Below, in pieces: positions 46,739 through 55,626 of a stretch of DNA of 64,000 bases. The stretch is from JANWVO01 sp037446555 (GTDB lineage Bacteria > Acidobacteriota > Terriglobia > Bryobacterales > Bryobacteraceae). Made by a program: the position numbers and the translations under genes. The number at the start of each line of letters is the position of its first letter. Positions within the stretch are counted from its first letter, which is position 1. The stretch covers positions 158,888 through 222,887 of the forward strand of contig JBBIIK010000003.1 of assembly GCA_037446555.1 (NCBI GenBank). The letters are read 5' to 3'. The notes below the pieces were generated by a model. It saw nothing but the letters and a program-made list of their open reading frames with translations. It was not told the DNA's origin and did not search any database.

Positions 46739-47001
46739 GCTAACTTTCGCTAACTGCCTACCATGATGCTCCCGTCTGGCGGAGAGTGACATCGCCAGTA
46801 GTACTATTCCCGTGCGGAGGCCGCCTTTCCGGCGAAGATGCCGGCAATTGCGAGGCAGACGGTGGCTGCGGGGGCGGCACTTCTGGCGCATGACCCGACT
46901 GGCGGCGCCGTGGGCAATCTCGATGGCGCGGCCCGGGTTTGGCCGCAACGCAGTTATGATGGGGGCGGGACCGGCGGAGGTTCCACTGGAGGCTCATTGC
47001 G

Positions 47002-48393
47002 ATGAATCGCCGTGAATTCCTGGCCGCCCCGGTGGCGGCGCCGGCCGTGCTGTCGCAAGGAGGCAACGCCCGGCCGAACACCCTGGTTCTGATCGCCGAC
47101 GACCTCGGGCTGCACACTGGCGCCTACGGGGATTCTCAAGCCAGAATGCCCAACCTCGACCGGATCGCGGAAGAGGGCGTGCGCTTCACGCACGCCTTCT
47201 GCACCACGGCTTCGTGCAGCGCGTCCCGCTCCGTGATCTTTACCGGACTGCACAACCACGCCAACGGGCAATACGGCCACGCGCATGACTTCCATGCCAT
47301 GCGGCTGCTGCCGCACGTCAAGCCTCTGCCTGCCTTGCTGAAGGAAGCCGGCTATCGGACCGGCATCGTCGGCAAGTTTCATGTCGCCCCCGCGGCGCAG
47401 TTCGGATGGGATTATCACGCTGAAGGGCGGGGGCGGAACGTGCTGTCGGTGGCCGAGCGCGTGGGCCAGTTCCTGGCGGCCGCGGAGGGCAAACCATGGT
47501 ATCTGCACGTGGGCTACGACGATCCGCACCGCCTCGGCAGAGGCTTTGGCAATGAACTGGACCATCCAGGCGTAACGAAGAACGTCTTCGACCCTCAGCG
47601 GGTGCGTGTGCCTTCTTTCTTGCCGGACAATCCCGCTGTGCGGCGGGAGGTGGCGGAGTACTATCAGGCGGCCAACCGCTTCGATCAGGGCGTAGGCATG
47701 GTGCTGAACCTGTTGCGGGCGCGCGGGATGCTTGACCGCACCTTCGTCCTGGTCCTAAGCGACAACGGGATGGCTTTCCCCAACGCAAAAACGAACCTTT
47801 ACGATGCCGGGACGCGGCTTCCGTTTCTGGTTCGCGCTCCCGGAGTGCGCGGCGGCACGGTAAACGAGGCCATGATCCACTTCCCCGACATCGCGCCGAC
47901 AATTCTGGAGTGGGCGGGCGCGCGCGGGCCGGAGTACCCGCTGCATGGCCACAGTTTCGCCGGCATCCTCGGCGAAGAACGTCCGGCCGGGTGGGATCAG
48001 GTGTACTTCTCGCACACCTTCCACGAGATCACGATGTACTACCCCGTACGCGGCACACGGACCCGCCGCTACAAGTATTTGCGGAACCTGTTTCCCGAAC
48101 TCACGTTTCCTCACGCGTCGGACCTGTGGGAGTCGCCCACATGGCAGAGCATTGCCGCCGCAGGCGACTCGGGCCGCGTGGGGCGGCGGCCGGCAGCGCA
48201 GTACCTGCGCCGTCCGGCGGAGGAACTGTATGAGGTGACCGTGGATCCGGACGAGGTCAACAACCTGGCGCAGGTCCCGGAGCACCGGACGGAGCTCGAG
48301 TCGCTCCGGCGTGCCACGCACGAATTCCGGAAGCGCACGAAGGACCCGTGGCTCATCAACGACCGTGAAGGACCGTTTGCGAACCTGGGGTGA
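47002..48393 (+). CDS. Exported sulfatase
   Basis: A 463-aa formylglycine sulfatase. The signal MNRREFLAAPVAAPAVL is Tat-like. The motif C72-S-A-S-R in TASCSASRSVIFTG is the site converted to formylglycine by an anaerobic or FGE-type maturase; no maturase gene is in view. Metal ligands are visible in LIADDLG and SDNGMAF. Family landmarks GIVGKFH and YPLHGHSF follow. It most resembles the heparan N-sulfatase-like (sulfamidase) branch. The heparinase-like fusion gene elsewhere in the window makes a role on sulfated polysaccharides possible but not shown. Confidence 0.9.
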   Translation: MNRREFLAAPVAAPAVLSQGGNARPNTLVLIADDLGLHTGAYGDSQARMPNLDRIAEEGVRFTHAFCTTASCSASRSVIFTGLHNHANGQYGHAHDFHAMRLLPHVKPLPALLKEAGYRTGIVGKFHVAPAAQFGWDYHAEGRGRNVLSVAERVGQFLAAAEGKPWYLHVGYDDPHRLGRGFGNELDHPGVTKNVFDPQRVRVPSFLPDNPAVRREVAEYYQAANRFDQGVGMVLNLLRARGMLDRTFVLVLSDNGMAFPNAKTNLYDAGTRLPFLVRAPGVRGGTVNEAMIHFPDIAPTILEWAGARGPEYPLHGHSFAGILGEERPAGWDQVYFSHTFHEITMYYPVRGTRTRRYKYLRNLFPELTFPHASDLWESPTWQSIAAAGDSGRVGRRPAAQYLRRPAEELYEVTVDPDEVNNLAQVPEHRTELESLRRATHEFRKRTKDPWLINDREGPFANLG

Positions 48394-48483
48394 ACGGCAG
48401 GCGGGAAGAAGCCGGGAAGCGGCGCTCGTGGTTCGGCGATCCCGGCTGACGCAGGCGGCCGGCGAGTGACCGGGACCGGATCC

Positions 48484-49683
48484 TCAGAGTATGGCTGCGA
48501 GTTGCGCGGCGACCTCTTCGCCAATCGCAAGGCAGGCCGTGGCCGCAGGGGACGGCGCATTCAGAACATGAACGGCCCGGTGGCGCGCCAGAAAGGCGAA
48601 GTCTTCCACCAGACGCCCGTCGGGGGTCATCGCCTGCGCCCGGATGCCGGCGCCGGCAGGTTCCAGATCCTCGGGCTGCACTTCCGGGACAAGGGTCTGC
48701 AGGGAGCGGGAAAAGAGCTCTTTTGAGAACGCGCGCCGCAACTCGCTCCAGCACATGGAAGCATGGCGGGCGAGGAACCGCCACAGCCCGGGGAAGGTCA
48801 GAGCACTGGCGGCATCACGAACGTCGAAGGCCGTGCGAGAGTAGCCCTCCCGCGCCAGTGACAGCACGGCGTTGGGCCCGGCCTCCACGCCACCGGCAAT
48901 CATCCGTGTAAAGTGCACGCCGAGGAACGGGAAGCGGGGATCGGCCACAGGGTAGATGAGGTTCCGCACGAGGTACTCGCGCTCCCGCTTCAGACGGTAG
49001 TAGTCGCCGCGGAAAGGAACGATGCGGATTTCAGTCCGCTCGCCCGCCATTCGCGCCATGCGGTCCGCCTGCAGCCCGGCGCAGGTGACCAGGAAATCTG
49101 AAGCAAATTCGCCCTGTTCCGTTTCCGCCACCCACTCATCTCCGCGCAGGCTGAGGCGGCGGACGCCCGCAGAAAGCGTCACGCGCCCCCCGCCGGACTC
49201 GATGAGGCGCGCCAGCGTTTCGCAGACCGCCGGATAGTCAACGATGCCCTCTTCGGGGACCCGTAGAGCCGCCACCCCCGCGGCATGTGGCTCGAACTCG
49301 GGAATCCGTTCCGCCGGAAGCAGCTCCAGCCCCCGCAGCCCGTTGGCCGTGCCGCGCTCCATCAGATCACGAAGCCTCGGAACCCGATCCTTACGCGAGG
49401 CCACGACCAGCTTTCCGCAAACGTCGTGGCGGACGCCGTACCGCTGGCAGAATTCGATGAGCTGCCGGATGCCTTTCACCGCTAGCCGCGCTTTGGCCGA
49501 TCCCGGCCTGTAGGCCAGACCGCAGTGCATCACGCCGGAGTTGTTGCCTGTCTGATGCGCCGCCACGCGCGCTTCTTTCTCAAGAGTGGTGACGCGCGCC
49601 TCTGGCCACCTCTGCATGATGCGCCAGGCAGAAGCCAGACCGACGGCCCCGCCGCCGATCACTGTGATCCTCGGTCCGGCCAT
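48484..49683 (-). CDS. lhgO: L-2-hydroxyglutarate oxidase LhgO
   Basis: An FAD enzyme of 399 aa that oxidises L-2-hydroxyglutarate to 2-oxoglutarate, a repair or lysine-catabolism step. The dinucleotide motif ITVIGGGAVGLASAWRIM lies at the N-terminus, followed by HQTGNNSGVMHCGLAYRPGSAKA, the LhgO/YgaF hallmark. PFRGDYYRL and FLGVHFTRMI are further matches, and the C-terminal NAPSPAATACLAIGEEVA binds FAD. The start at 49683 overlaps the purK stop by one base, so it is the last gene of the purE-purK-lhgO operon. Confidence 0.93.
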   Translation of the reverse strand: MAGPRITVIGGGAVGLASAWRIMQRWPEARVTTLEKEARVAAHQTGNNSGVMHCGLAYRPGSAKARLAVKGIRQLIEFCQRYGVRHDVCGKLVVASRKDRVPRLRDLMERGTANGLRGLELLPAERIPEFEPHAAGVAALRVPEEGIVDYPAVCETLARLIESGGGRVTLSAGVRRLSLRGDEWVAETEQGEFASDFLVTCAGLQADRMARMAGERTEIRIVPFRGDYYRLKREREYLVRNLIYPVADPRFPFLGVHFTRMIAGGVEAGPNAVLSLAREGYSRTAFDVRDAASALTFPGLWRFLARHASMCWSELRRAFSKELFSRSLQTLVPEVQPEDLEPAGAGIRAQAMTPDGRLVEDFAFLARHRAVHVLNAPSPAATACLAIGEEVAAQLAAIL

Positions 49684-50840
49684 CACTCCTGCTCCGCCCG
49701 CCGGTCTGTCAGCGACTCCCGGGCCGCCAGCACGCGCCGGCGTGCGTCTTCCACGGTCGTCGCCAGCGCCGTCAGATGCCCCATTTTTCTGCCAGGCCGC
49801 GGCTCGCGCTTGCCGTAAAGGTGCAGCTTGACCTCGGGAAACGCCGCCGCACGGTCCCATCGAGGCTCGCCATCCGCCCACAGGTCGCCGAGCAGGTTCG
49901 CCATCGCCGCCGGGCGCGTCTGTTCGGTGGAACCCAGCGGCAGTCCGCACACGGCCCGCAGCTGCTGCTCGAACTGCGAGGTGACGCAGGCATCGAACGT
50001 GTAGTGGCCGGAGTTGTGCGGCCGCGGCGCCAGTTCATTCACGAGCAGCTCGCCGGTGCGGGACAAGAACATCTCCACGCACAGCACGCCCACCACGTCC
50101 AGCGTCTCCAGGATGCCGCGGGCGAGCTCCACCGCCCGCGCCGCTGTGCGAGGCTCCACAGGCGCGGGCGCGATCGTCACGTCGAGGATGTGTTGCGAGT
50201 GTGTGCTCAGGCACACGGGGAAGCTTTCGAAGCGCCGTTGCTGATCCCGAGCCGCCACCACGGAGAGTTCGCAGGCGAAATCGACGAAGGACTCCAGAAT
50301 CGCCTCCCGGGCGCCGATGGAATGCCACGCCGCGGGCAGCTCACTGCGCTCCCGCACGAGCCGTTGCCCCTTGCCGTCGTAGCCGAAGCCCGCCGTTTTC
50401 AGAACCGCTGGCAGGCCGATCTCTGAAGCCGCGCGCTCCAGATCCGCCAGGGAGCAGACGAGGCGAAACGGCGCGCAGGGGAAACCATTCCTGGCCAGAA
50501 ATGTTTTCTCCCGCAGCCGGTGCTGGGTGATGTGGAGCACCTCCGCGCGCGGGTGCACGGGGACGAGTTCGGCACAAGCCTCGATGGATGCCGCGGGGAC
50601 GTTTTCAAACTCGAAGGTGACGGCGTCCACGCGGGAGGCGAATGCCCGCACAGCGTCCAGGTCGTCATAGGACGCCCGGACTTCGACGTCCGACACCTGC
50701 CCGGTGGGCGTGTCCTCGTCCGGCGAAAGGGTATGCACGCGGTAGCCCATCCGGCGCGCGGCGATGGCGAACATCCTGCCCAGCTGCCCGCTGCCGAGCA
50801 CGCCGATGGCAGAGCCTGGAGGCAACACGCGGGACATCAC
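49683..50840 (-). CDS. purK: N5-carboxyaminoimidazole ribonucleotide synthase PurK
   Basis: An ATP-grasp enzyme that carboxylates AIR to N5-CAIR using ATP and bicarbonate. The 385-aa sequence carries IGVLGSGQLGRM at the N-terminus, VLKTAGFGYDGKGQ for ATP, AILESFVDFACELSV and NELAPRPHNSGHYTFDAC. GTG at 50840 and ATG at 50837 are both possible starts. It begins 3-6 bp after purE, with which it works: PurE turns its product into CAIR. Confidence 0.95.
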   Translation of the reverse strand: MMSRVLPPGSAIGVLGSGQLGRMFAIAARRMGYRVHTLSPDEDTPTGQVSDVEVRASYDDLDAVRAFASRVDAVTFEFENVPAASIEACAELVPVHPRAEVLHITQHRLREKTFLARNGFPCAPFRLVCSLADLERAASEIGLPAVLKTAGFGYDGKGQRLVRERSELPAAWHSIGAREAILESFVDFACELSVVAARDQQRRFESFPVCLSTHSQHILDVTIAPAPVEPRTAARAVELARGILETLDVVGVLCVEMFLSRTGELLVNELAPRPHNSGHYTFDACVTSQFEQQLRAVCGLPLGSTEQTRPAAMANLLGDLWADGEPRWDRAAAFPEVKLHLYGKREPRPGRKMGHLTALATTVEDARRRVLAARESLTDRRAEQE

Positions 50841-50843
50841 GGC

Positions 50844-51362
50844 TCAAACGGCGGGATCAGGAAGTTCTGCGGCAGCGACCGCCTCGCGCATGCTGGCCCG
50901 GTACGCCTCGAGCTTGTCCGCCAGCTCGGGATCGGAAAGCGCGAGGATCGCAACGGCGGTCAGTCCGGCATTCGTCGCGCCCGACTTTCCGATCGCGAAC
51001 GTGGAAACAGGCACGCCGGCAGGCATCTGCACAATCGAAAGCAGGGAATCCAGCCCGTCGAGCGATGAGCCCTTCACGGGCACTCCCAGGACCGGAAGCG
51101 TGGTGTGCGCAGCCATCATGCCGGGCAAGTGCGCGGCGCCGCCTGCCCCGGCGATGATTACCTTCAACCCGCGTCCGCGCGCCGTGCGGCCATATTCCGC
51201 CATCAGGTCCGGCGTGCGGTGCGCCGAGGTCACACGCTTCTCGTACGGCACGCCGAAACGCTCGAGGATGGCGCAGGCGTGCTGCATCGTCTCCCAGTCG
51301 GAGCGGCTTCCCATCACCACGCCCACCAAGGGCTTTGCGGCGGAGTCCATCTCCTCCAGCAT
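50844..51362 (-). CDS. purE: N5-CAIR mutase PurE (class I)
   Basis: The 172-aa enzyme moves the carboxylate of N5-CAIR to C4, giving CAIR in purine synthesis. Family blocks are VVMGSRSDWETM, TSAHRTPDLM with the catalytic His, and AGGAAHLPGMMAAHTTLPVLGVP. It is class I because purK lies next to it. It begins the leftward purE-purK-lhgO operon. ATG at 51362 and a second ATG four codons later are both possible. Confidence 0.95.
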   Translation of the reverse strand: MLEEMDSAAKPLVGVVMGSRSDWETMQHACAILERFGVPYEKRVTSAHRTPDLMAEYGRTARGRGLKVIIAGAGGAAHLPGMMAAHTTLPVLGVPVKGSSLDGLDSLLSIVQMPAGVPVSTFAIGKSGATNAGLTAVAILALSDPELADKLEAYRASMREAVAAAELPDPAV

Positions 51363-51386
51363 AGCCCCCGGCCGGACGCGTCTGGG

Positions 51387-52850
51387 TTACTGGCCCTGCC
51401 CGAGCGAATAGCCGGGCTTGCCGTCGTAGGTGTACAGATGCTCGGTCTTGACGACGTCGATCCCCGCCCCGATGCAGCGCTCGAGCAACGACAGGACCTG
51501 CTGCGGCTGAACCGCCCCGCCGCCCTTCGGCTGGAAGCGGCAGCGCCACGTGTCGCACTGCAGGGTCGCGGGGAGAGGATCCGGGAACACCTTCACGCCG
51601 CGGTTGGTGATCATGATCAGGTCCAGCCCGCCACCGGCGACGCTTTGCATCAGCGCGCCCACTTGGTTCGGATCGGTTGGCGCGTGATGGACGTAGACGT
51701 CGACTCCCGCCAGTTCGCGCTTCGCTGCGGGCAGCGGCGGCTCGTCCGCCTGAATGGTCTGGCTCGCCGCGGCGTATCGAACCGGTTTCATTTGCTGCGG
51801 CTGCTGACCGAGCCGCGCTACCACCGCTTCGGCGAACTCGCGCGTGCCCACCTGCTCGCGCGTGTGCGGGTTCTTGCCCTCCTTGGCGACGTCGTAGGTG
51901 TGGATGCCGTCCTCAATCGTCCTCAGCCATGCGTTATGGACGCGCTCTGCCACCTCGGGCTGGCCGATGTGGACGAGCATCATCACTCCCCCCAGCAGCA
52001 GGCCGGAGGGGTTGGCGAGGTTCTGCCCGGCGCGCCGCGGCGCCGACCCGTGGATCGCCTCGAACATGGCGTATTCCTTGCCCACGTTCGCGGAACCTGC
52101 CAGCCCCACCGAGCCGGCGATCTGCGCCGCCACGTCGGACAGGATGTCGCCGTAGAGGTTGGGCATCACGATCACATCAAAAGAGCCGGGCGTGTCTGCA
52201 AGCTTGGCGGCGCCGATGTCCACGATCCAGTGTTCCTTCTCGATCTGCGGGTACTCGGCGCCGATCTCGTCGAACACGCGGTGGAACAGCCCGTCGGTCA
52301 GCTTCATGATGTTGTCTTTCGTGAAGCAGGTGACCTTCTTGCGGTGGTTGCGCACGGCGTACTCGAACGCGTAGCGCACGATGCGGCGGCAGCCGCCGTA
52401 GGTGATCACCTTCAGGCACTGCACCTGATCCGGCGTGTGGAAGTATTCAATGCCGGCGTAAAGGTCTTCTTCGTTCTCGCGGACGATGACGACGTCCATC
52501 CCGGGATGCTTCGTCGGAATGAACGGGTCGTAGGCGACGCACGGACGCACGTTGGCGTACAGGCCCAGCAGCTTCCGCGTCGTCACGTTCAGGCTCTTGA
52601 ATCCGCCTCCTTGCGGCGTCGTGATCGGCGCCTTCAAGAACACCTTCGTCCGGAGCAGGCTTTCGATGGACTCCTTTTCGATTCCCGCCGTATTCCCGCG
52701 CAGGTAGACTTTTTCACCGATTTCGATCTCTTCGATCGCCAGCCGCGCCCCCGCTTCCTTGAGGATGAACAGCGTGGCATCCATGATCTCCGGCCCGATG
52801 CCGTCGCCCTTGGCGACTGTGATGGGAACGATTTGTGACAAGTCAGCCAT
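51387..52850 (-). CDS. icd: Isocitrate dehydrogenase (Thermus-like long form)
   Basis: A 487-aa TCA enzyme that makes 2-oxoglutarate. The substrate motif SLNVTTRKLLGLYANVRPC, the ENEEDLYAGIEY block, DNIMKLTDGLF and metal site MPNLYGDILSD are all present. Residues about 345-487 form a C-terminal extension (VDVYVHHAPTDPNQVGALMQSVAGGG) found in the long Thermus/Acidobacteria-type enzyme but not in the E. coli type. Cofactor preference was not assigned. The ribosome site AGGAG touches the ATG with no spacer, which is unusual. A candidate promoter is listed separately. Confidence 0.93.
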   Translation of the reverse strand: MADLSQIVPITVAKGDGIGPEIMDATLFILKEAGARLAIEEIEIGEKVYLRGNTAGIEKESIESLLRTKVFLKAPITTPQGGGFKSLNVTTRKLLGLYANVRPCVAYDPFIPTKHPGMDVVIVRENEEDLYAGIEYFHTPDQVQCLKVITYGGCRRIVRYAFEYAVRNHRKKVTCFTKDNIMKLTDGLFHRVFDEIGAEYPQIEKEHWIVDIGAAKLADTPGSFDVIVMPNLYGDILSDVAAQIAGSVGLAGSANVGKEYAMFEAIHGSAPRRAGQNLANPSGLLLGGVMMLVHIGQPEVAERVHNAWLRTIEDGIHTYDVAKEGKNPHTREQVGTREFAEAVVARLGQQPQQMKPVRYAAASQTIQADEPPLPAAKRELAGVDVYVHHAPTDPNQVGALMQSVAGGGLDLIMITNRGVKVFPDPLPATLQCDTWRCRFQPKGGGAVQPQQVLSLLERCIGAGIDVVKTEHLYTYDGKPGYSLGQGQ

Positions 52851-52885
52851 CTCCTAATGATTCTTACATTTACACAACTATATCT

Positions 52886-52913
52886 AGCATAGCAGGCTTC
52901 CTGGCACCCGCAA
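52886..52913 (-). promoter_or_regulatory. Candidate promoter for icd
   Basis: On the reverse strand TTGCGG (complement of 52908-52913) and TATGCT (complement of 52886-52891) are 16 bp apart in a short AT-rich patch before icd. Another AT match, TATAGT, lies 5 bp downstream. Initiation would give a leader of about 30 nt. Confidence 0.45.
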
Positions 52914-52925
52914 GATGGAGTCGGT

Positions 52926-53729
52926 TCACGGTAGTACTAGTGTGGAACCGGGGGGCGGCGCCGTGGGCTGGGCGCGCTCCAGCGGTCGCGGCAGGAACTT
53001 CGCCAGCCGGGGCATCAGTTCCGGGGAGGGCTCCAGGCTGACGGCAGTCCTGCCGGGGCGCTCCTGTTCCAACCGGAATATGCCCAAGTAGCAGGCCTTG
53101 CCGGCCGGCACCTCGTAGAAGCGCAGGAACCGCGACAACCGTCCGCGCGGTTCCTCCGGCTTCAAAACGAAACCTGCCAGTCCGAAGCGGCCAGGCGGCA
53201 CGCGAATCACATAAAACGCGGTATCCGGGACTCCGTCGACTTCGAACCGCGCACCGTGCCGGTTCCAGGTACGAAGCTCGACCGTCTGATGCTCGTCCGA
53301 CAGTCGCCTGTAATCGAGGACGCCCGCCAGACCCGCGGAGGCGGACTGGCCCGCTGCCTTCCATGAAAAGCCCAACACGATGAATCCAGGGCGCTCCTCT
53401 GGCCGGTACGGGACCGTCTCCAACGGTTCCACCTCCGCCTGCCCTTCGCACCAGGAGACTGCGCCGATCGAGTCATAAGCCGTGGCTTCCACCTTCTGCC
53501 GTCCCAGCAAAACGTCCCGCACCTGCACGGAGTATTCACGGAATCCGCCCTCCCGGCACAGCACTTTGACCCTCAAGCGCACGGTGGAGAAGTCTTGGCC
53601 AGTCCGATTGTCCAGTTCCGCGGAGAGAGCCGGGATGAACTCGCCCCGGCCTTCATTCCACCGCCAGGCGTGGATGCCGGAGAACAGGAGGCCCGACTGC
53701 GAAAGAAGCACCAGGACCGGAATCAGCAT
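52926..53729 (-). CDS. Unrecognised membrane- or secreted protein, 267 aa
   Basis: No family is recognised. The N-terminus (LIPVLVLLSQSGLLFSGIHA) is a signal or signal anchor. The mature part is beta-rich: LDNRTGQDFSTVRLRVKVLC, REYSVQVRDVLLGRQKVEATAY, FYVIRVPPGRFGLAGFVL and CYLGIFRLEQ. It reads like two or three small sandwich domains. The gene overlaps the end of the acyl-CoA ligase by 7 bp, so the two are probably co-translated, with this gene second. A lipid-linked envelope function is possible from that pairing alone. Confidence 0.65.
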   Translation of the reverse strand: MLIPVLVLLSQSGLLFSGIHAWRWNEGRGEFIPALSAELDNRTGQDFSTVRLRVKVLCREGGFREYSVQVRDVLLGRQKVEATAYDSIGAVSWCEGQAEVEPLETVPYRPEERPGFIVLGFSWKAAGQSASAGLAGVLDYRRLSDEHQTVELRTWNRHGARFEVDGVPDTAFYVIRVPPGRFGLAGFVLKPEEPRGRLSRFLRFYEVPAGKACYLGIFRLEQERPGRTAVSLEPSPELMPRLAKFLPRPLERAQPTAPPPGSTLVLP

Positions 53730-55540
53730 TCAAATTCTTCACGGCCCATGTAAAGCTCGTTGACAATTTCACGGACGTTGGCGAGCACTTTCCCCCTGCG
53801 GAGCTTCATCGTGGGCGTCATTTCTCCGGTTTCGATGGAAAACTCCCGGTCAAGAATTCTGAATTTCCGGATCTGTTCAAACTGGGCCAGTTGCCGGTTG
53901 ACTCTTGCTACAATTCTTTTCACTTCTTCCTGCACGGCCTCCATCCGCGCCGCTTCGGCCAGCGGTGTGCCGGCCGGCACCAGCCCGAGCGAAGCGGCAG
54001 CATCGGGGTTGATGGTGAGAATCGCCGCCACGTAAGGCATCCGGTCCCCCAGCAGCATCACCTGGTTGACCAGCGGCTCGAGCTTGAAGAGCCCCTCGAT
54101 CTTCGCCGGAAAGATCTTCTTCCCGTTGGAGGAAACGATCAGTTCCTTCTTCCGTCCCGTGATCCAGACGTAGCCGTCGCTGTCGATCTCGGCCAGATCT
54201 CCGGTGTGCAGCCATCCATTCCGCAGCACAGCGGCGGTGGCCGCGGGGTCGTTATAGTAGCAGGAGAACAGCATCTGCCCGCGCAACAAAAGCTCGCCTT
54301 CTTCCGACAGGCGGACTTCCACTCCTTTCAACGGCTTGCCGATCGATCCTGGGCGCGGGTTTCCCAGTGGGTTCAGGATCACCACGCCGCCCTCGGTAAG
54401 CCCGTAGCCCTCGATCAGCGGCAGCCCGATGGCCGAGAAGAACTCCGCCAGATCCCGGCCCAGCGGCGCCGCTCCGCTGGCTGCCACCCGGATCCGGCCG
54501 CCCAGGCGCTCGCGGATCTTCGAAAACACCATCCGGTCGAAGAATTTCAGCGATGCCTGCACCCACGGCGATGGCTTCCGGCCTTGAGCGCGCGCACGCG
54601 CCGCCTCGGATCCCACGCCCAGCCCCAAATAGAAGAGCTTGCGGACAGCCGCCGGCTTTTTGCGTATTTCTGTGGTGATGCTTGAATAAATGCGCTCCCA
54701 TACGCGCGGCGGCGCGACGAAAAAAGTGGGCCGGATTTGCCGCAACTCCCCTGGCATTTTGGAGAGTCCTTCGCTGAACCAGACCGGCACCCCCATCCGG
54801 ATCATCAGCAGCTCGAGCACAAGCCGCTGCGTGATGTGGGCCGAGGGCAGGAACACCAGTGTGGAGTCGTCCTCGCCGATGGGGAGCGCCGGCGGGCCGC
54901 ACTCGCAGTTGGCGAGGATGGCGTTGTGGCTCACCAGGCCCATTTTCGGCTCGCCGGTCGCACCGGAGGTCAGGTACAGGATCGCCGGATCCGGTGGCGC
55001 GATCTCGTCCTGGATGCGATCGACCAGCCCCGGATCGGCCGCCAAAGCCCGCTGGCCCGATTCGAGGAACTCCTCGAAGCACATGGCGCCCGGCTCTTCA
55101 CCCGCCAGCAGGATGCGCGGCACGCCGAGTTCCCCCAGTCCGGCCTGTTCCAGCGCCCTCAGAGCTTTTGGCGTATCGACGAAGACAGCCTTCGGCCGGC
55201 ACGCCTTCAGGGTCTTGACCTGCTCCGCCGCCGGCAGAGACGTGTACACTGCCGCCGCCACGGCGCCCGCCGCCATGACGCCCAGATCGGCCAGATAGAA
55301 CTCCGCCCGCGTCTCCCCGGCCAGCCCGACGATGTCTCCCTTGCGGATTCCCGACGCCCGCAGCGCGGCTGCCGCCCACGCGGCTGTCCGCTCGTATTCG
55401 CGCCAGGACCAGCTCCTGTAGGCCCCCTTGCCGGACGGCTGATGGAGCGCGGGGCGCAAACCCCAGGTTTCGGCCGCCGTCCGGAGCATCCGGTAGACAG
55501 TCCTTTTTTCGCTCGGCACTGCGGGTGCCGTCCTTGCCAT
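53723..55540 (-). CDS. AMP-forming long-chain acyl-CoA ligase
   Basis: A 605-aa adenylate-forming enzyme of the FadD15/bubblegum type. The two-step reaction activates fatty acids to acyl-AMP, then acyl-CoA. Core motifs: P-loop region YLTSGATGEPKM near residue 190, GYGLTEGG near 370, the HTGDLAEIDSDGYVWITGRKKELI hinge near 435 and the C-terminal lysine block GEMTPTMKLRR. The P-loop differs from the usual TSGTTGxPKG at two positions. Length is normal. The start is ATG at 55540; no signal. The gene leads a two-gene operon with the unknown protein. Confidence 0.9.
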   Translation of the reverse strand: MARTAPAVPSEKRTVYRMLRTAAETWGLRPALHQPSGKGAYRSWSWREYERTAAWAAAALRASGIRKGDIVGLAGETRAEFYLADLGVMAAGAVAAAVYTSLPAAEQVKTLKACRPKAVFVDTPKALRALEQAGLGELGVPRILLAGEEPGAMCFEEFLESGQRALAADPGLVDRIQDEIAPPDPAILYLTSGATGEPKMGLVSHNAILANCECGPPALPIGEDDSTLVFLPSAHITQRLVLELLMIRMGVPVWFSEGLSKMPGELRQIRPTFFVAPPRVWERIYSSITTEIRKKPAAVRKLFYLGLGVGSEAARARAQGRKPSPWVQASLKFFDRMVFSKIRERLGGRIRVAASGAAPLGRDLAEFFSAIGLPLIEGYGLTEGGVVILNPLGNPRPGSIGKPLKGVEVRLSEEGELLLRGQMLFSCYYNDPAATAAVLRNGWLHTGDLAEIDSDGYVWITGRKKELIVSSNGKKIFPAKIEGLFKLEPLVNQVMLLGDRMPYVAAILTINPDAAASLGLVPAGTPLAEAARMEAVQEEVKRIVARVNRQLAQFEQIRKFRILDREFSIETGEMTPTMKLRRGKVLANVREIVNELYMGREEFEC

Positions 55541-55626
55541 GCAGTCGTCCTCTCGCTTTGGGATCGGCGCGCCGGAGTGGCGCGGCTTTCTTTAGGGTAC
55601 TGAATCCCGGGCCATAAGATAAGGGG

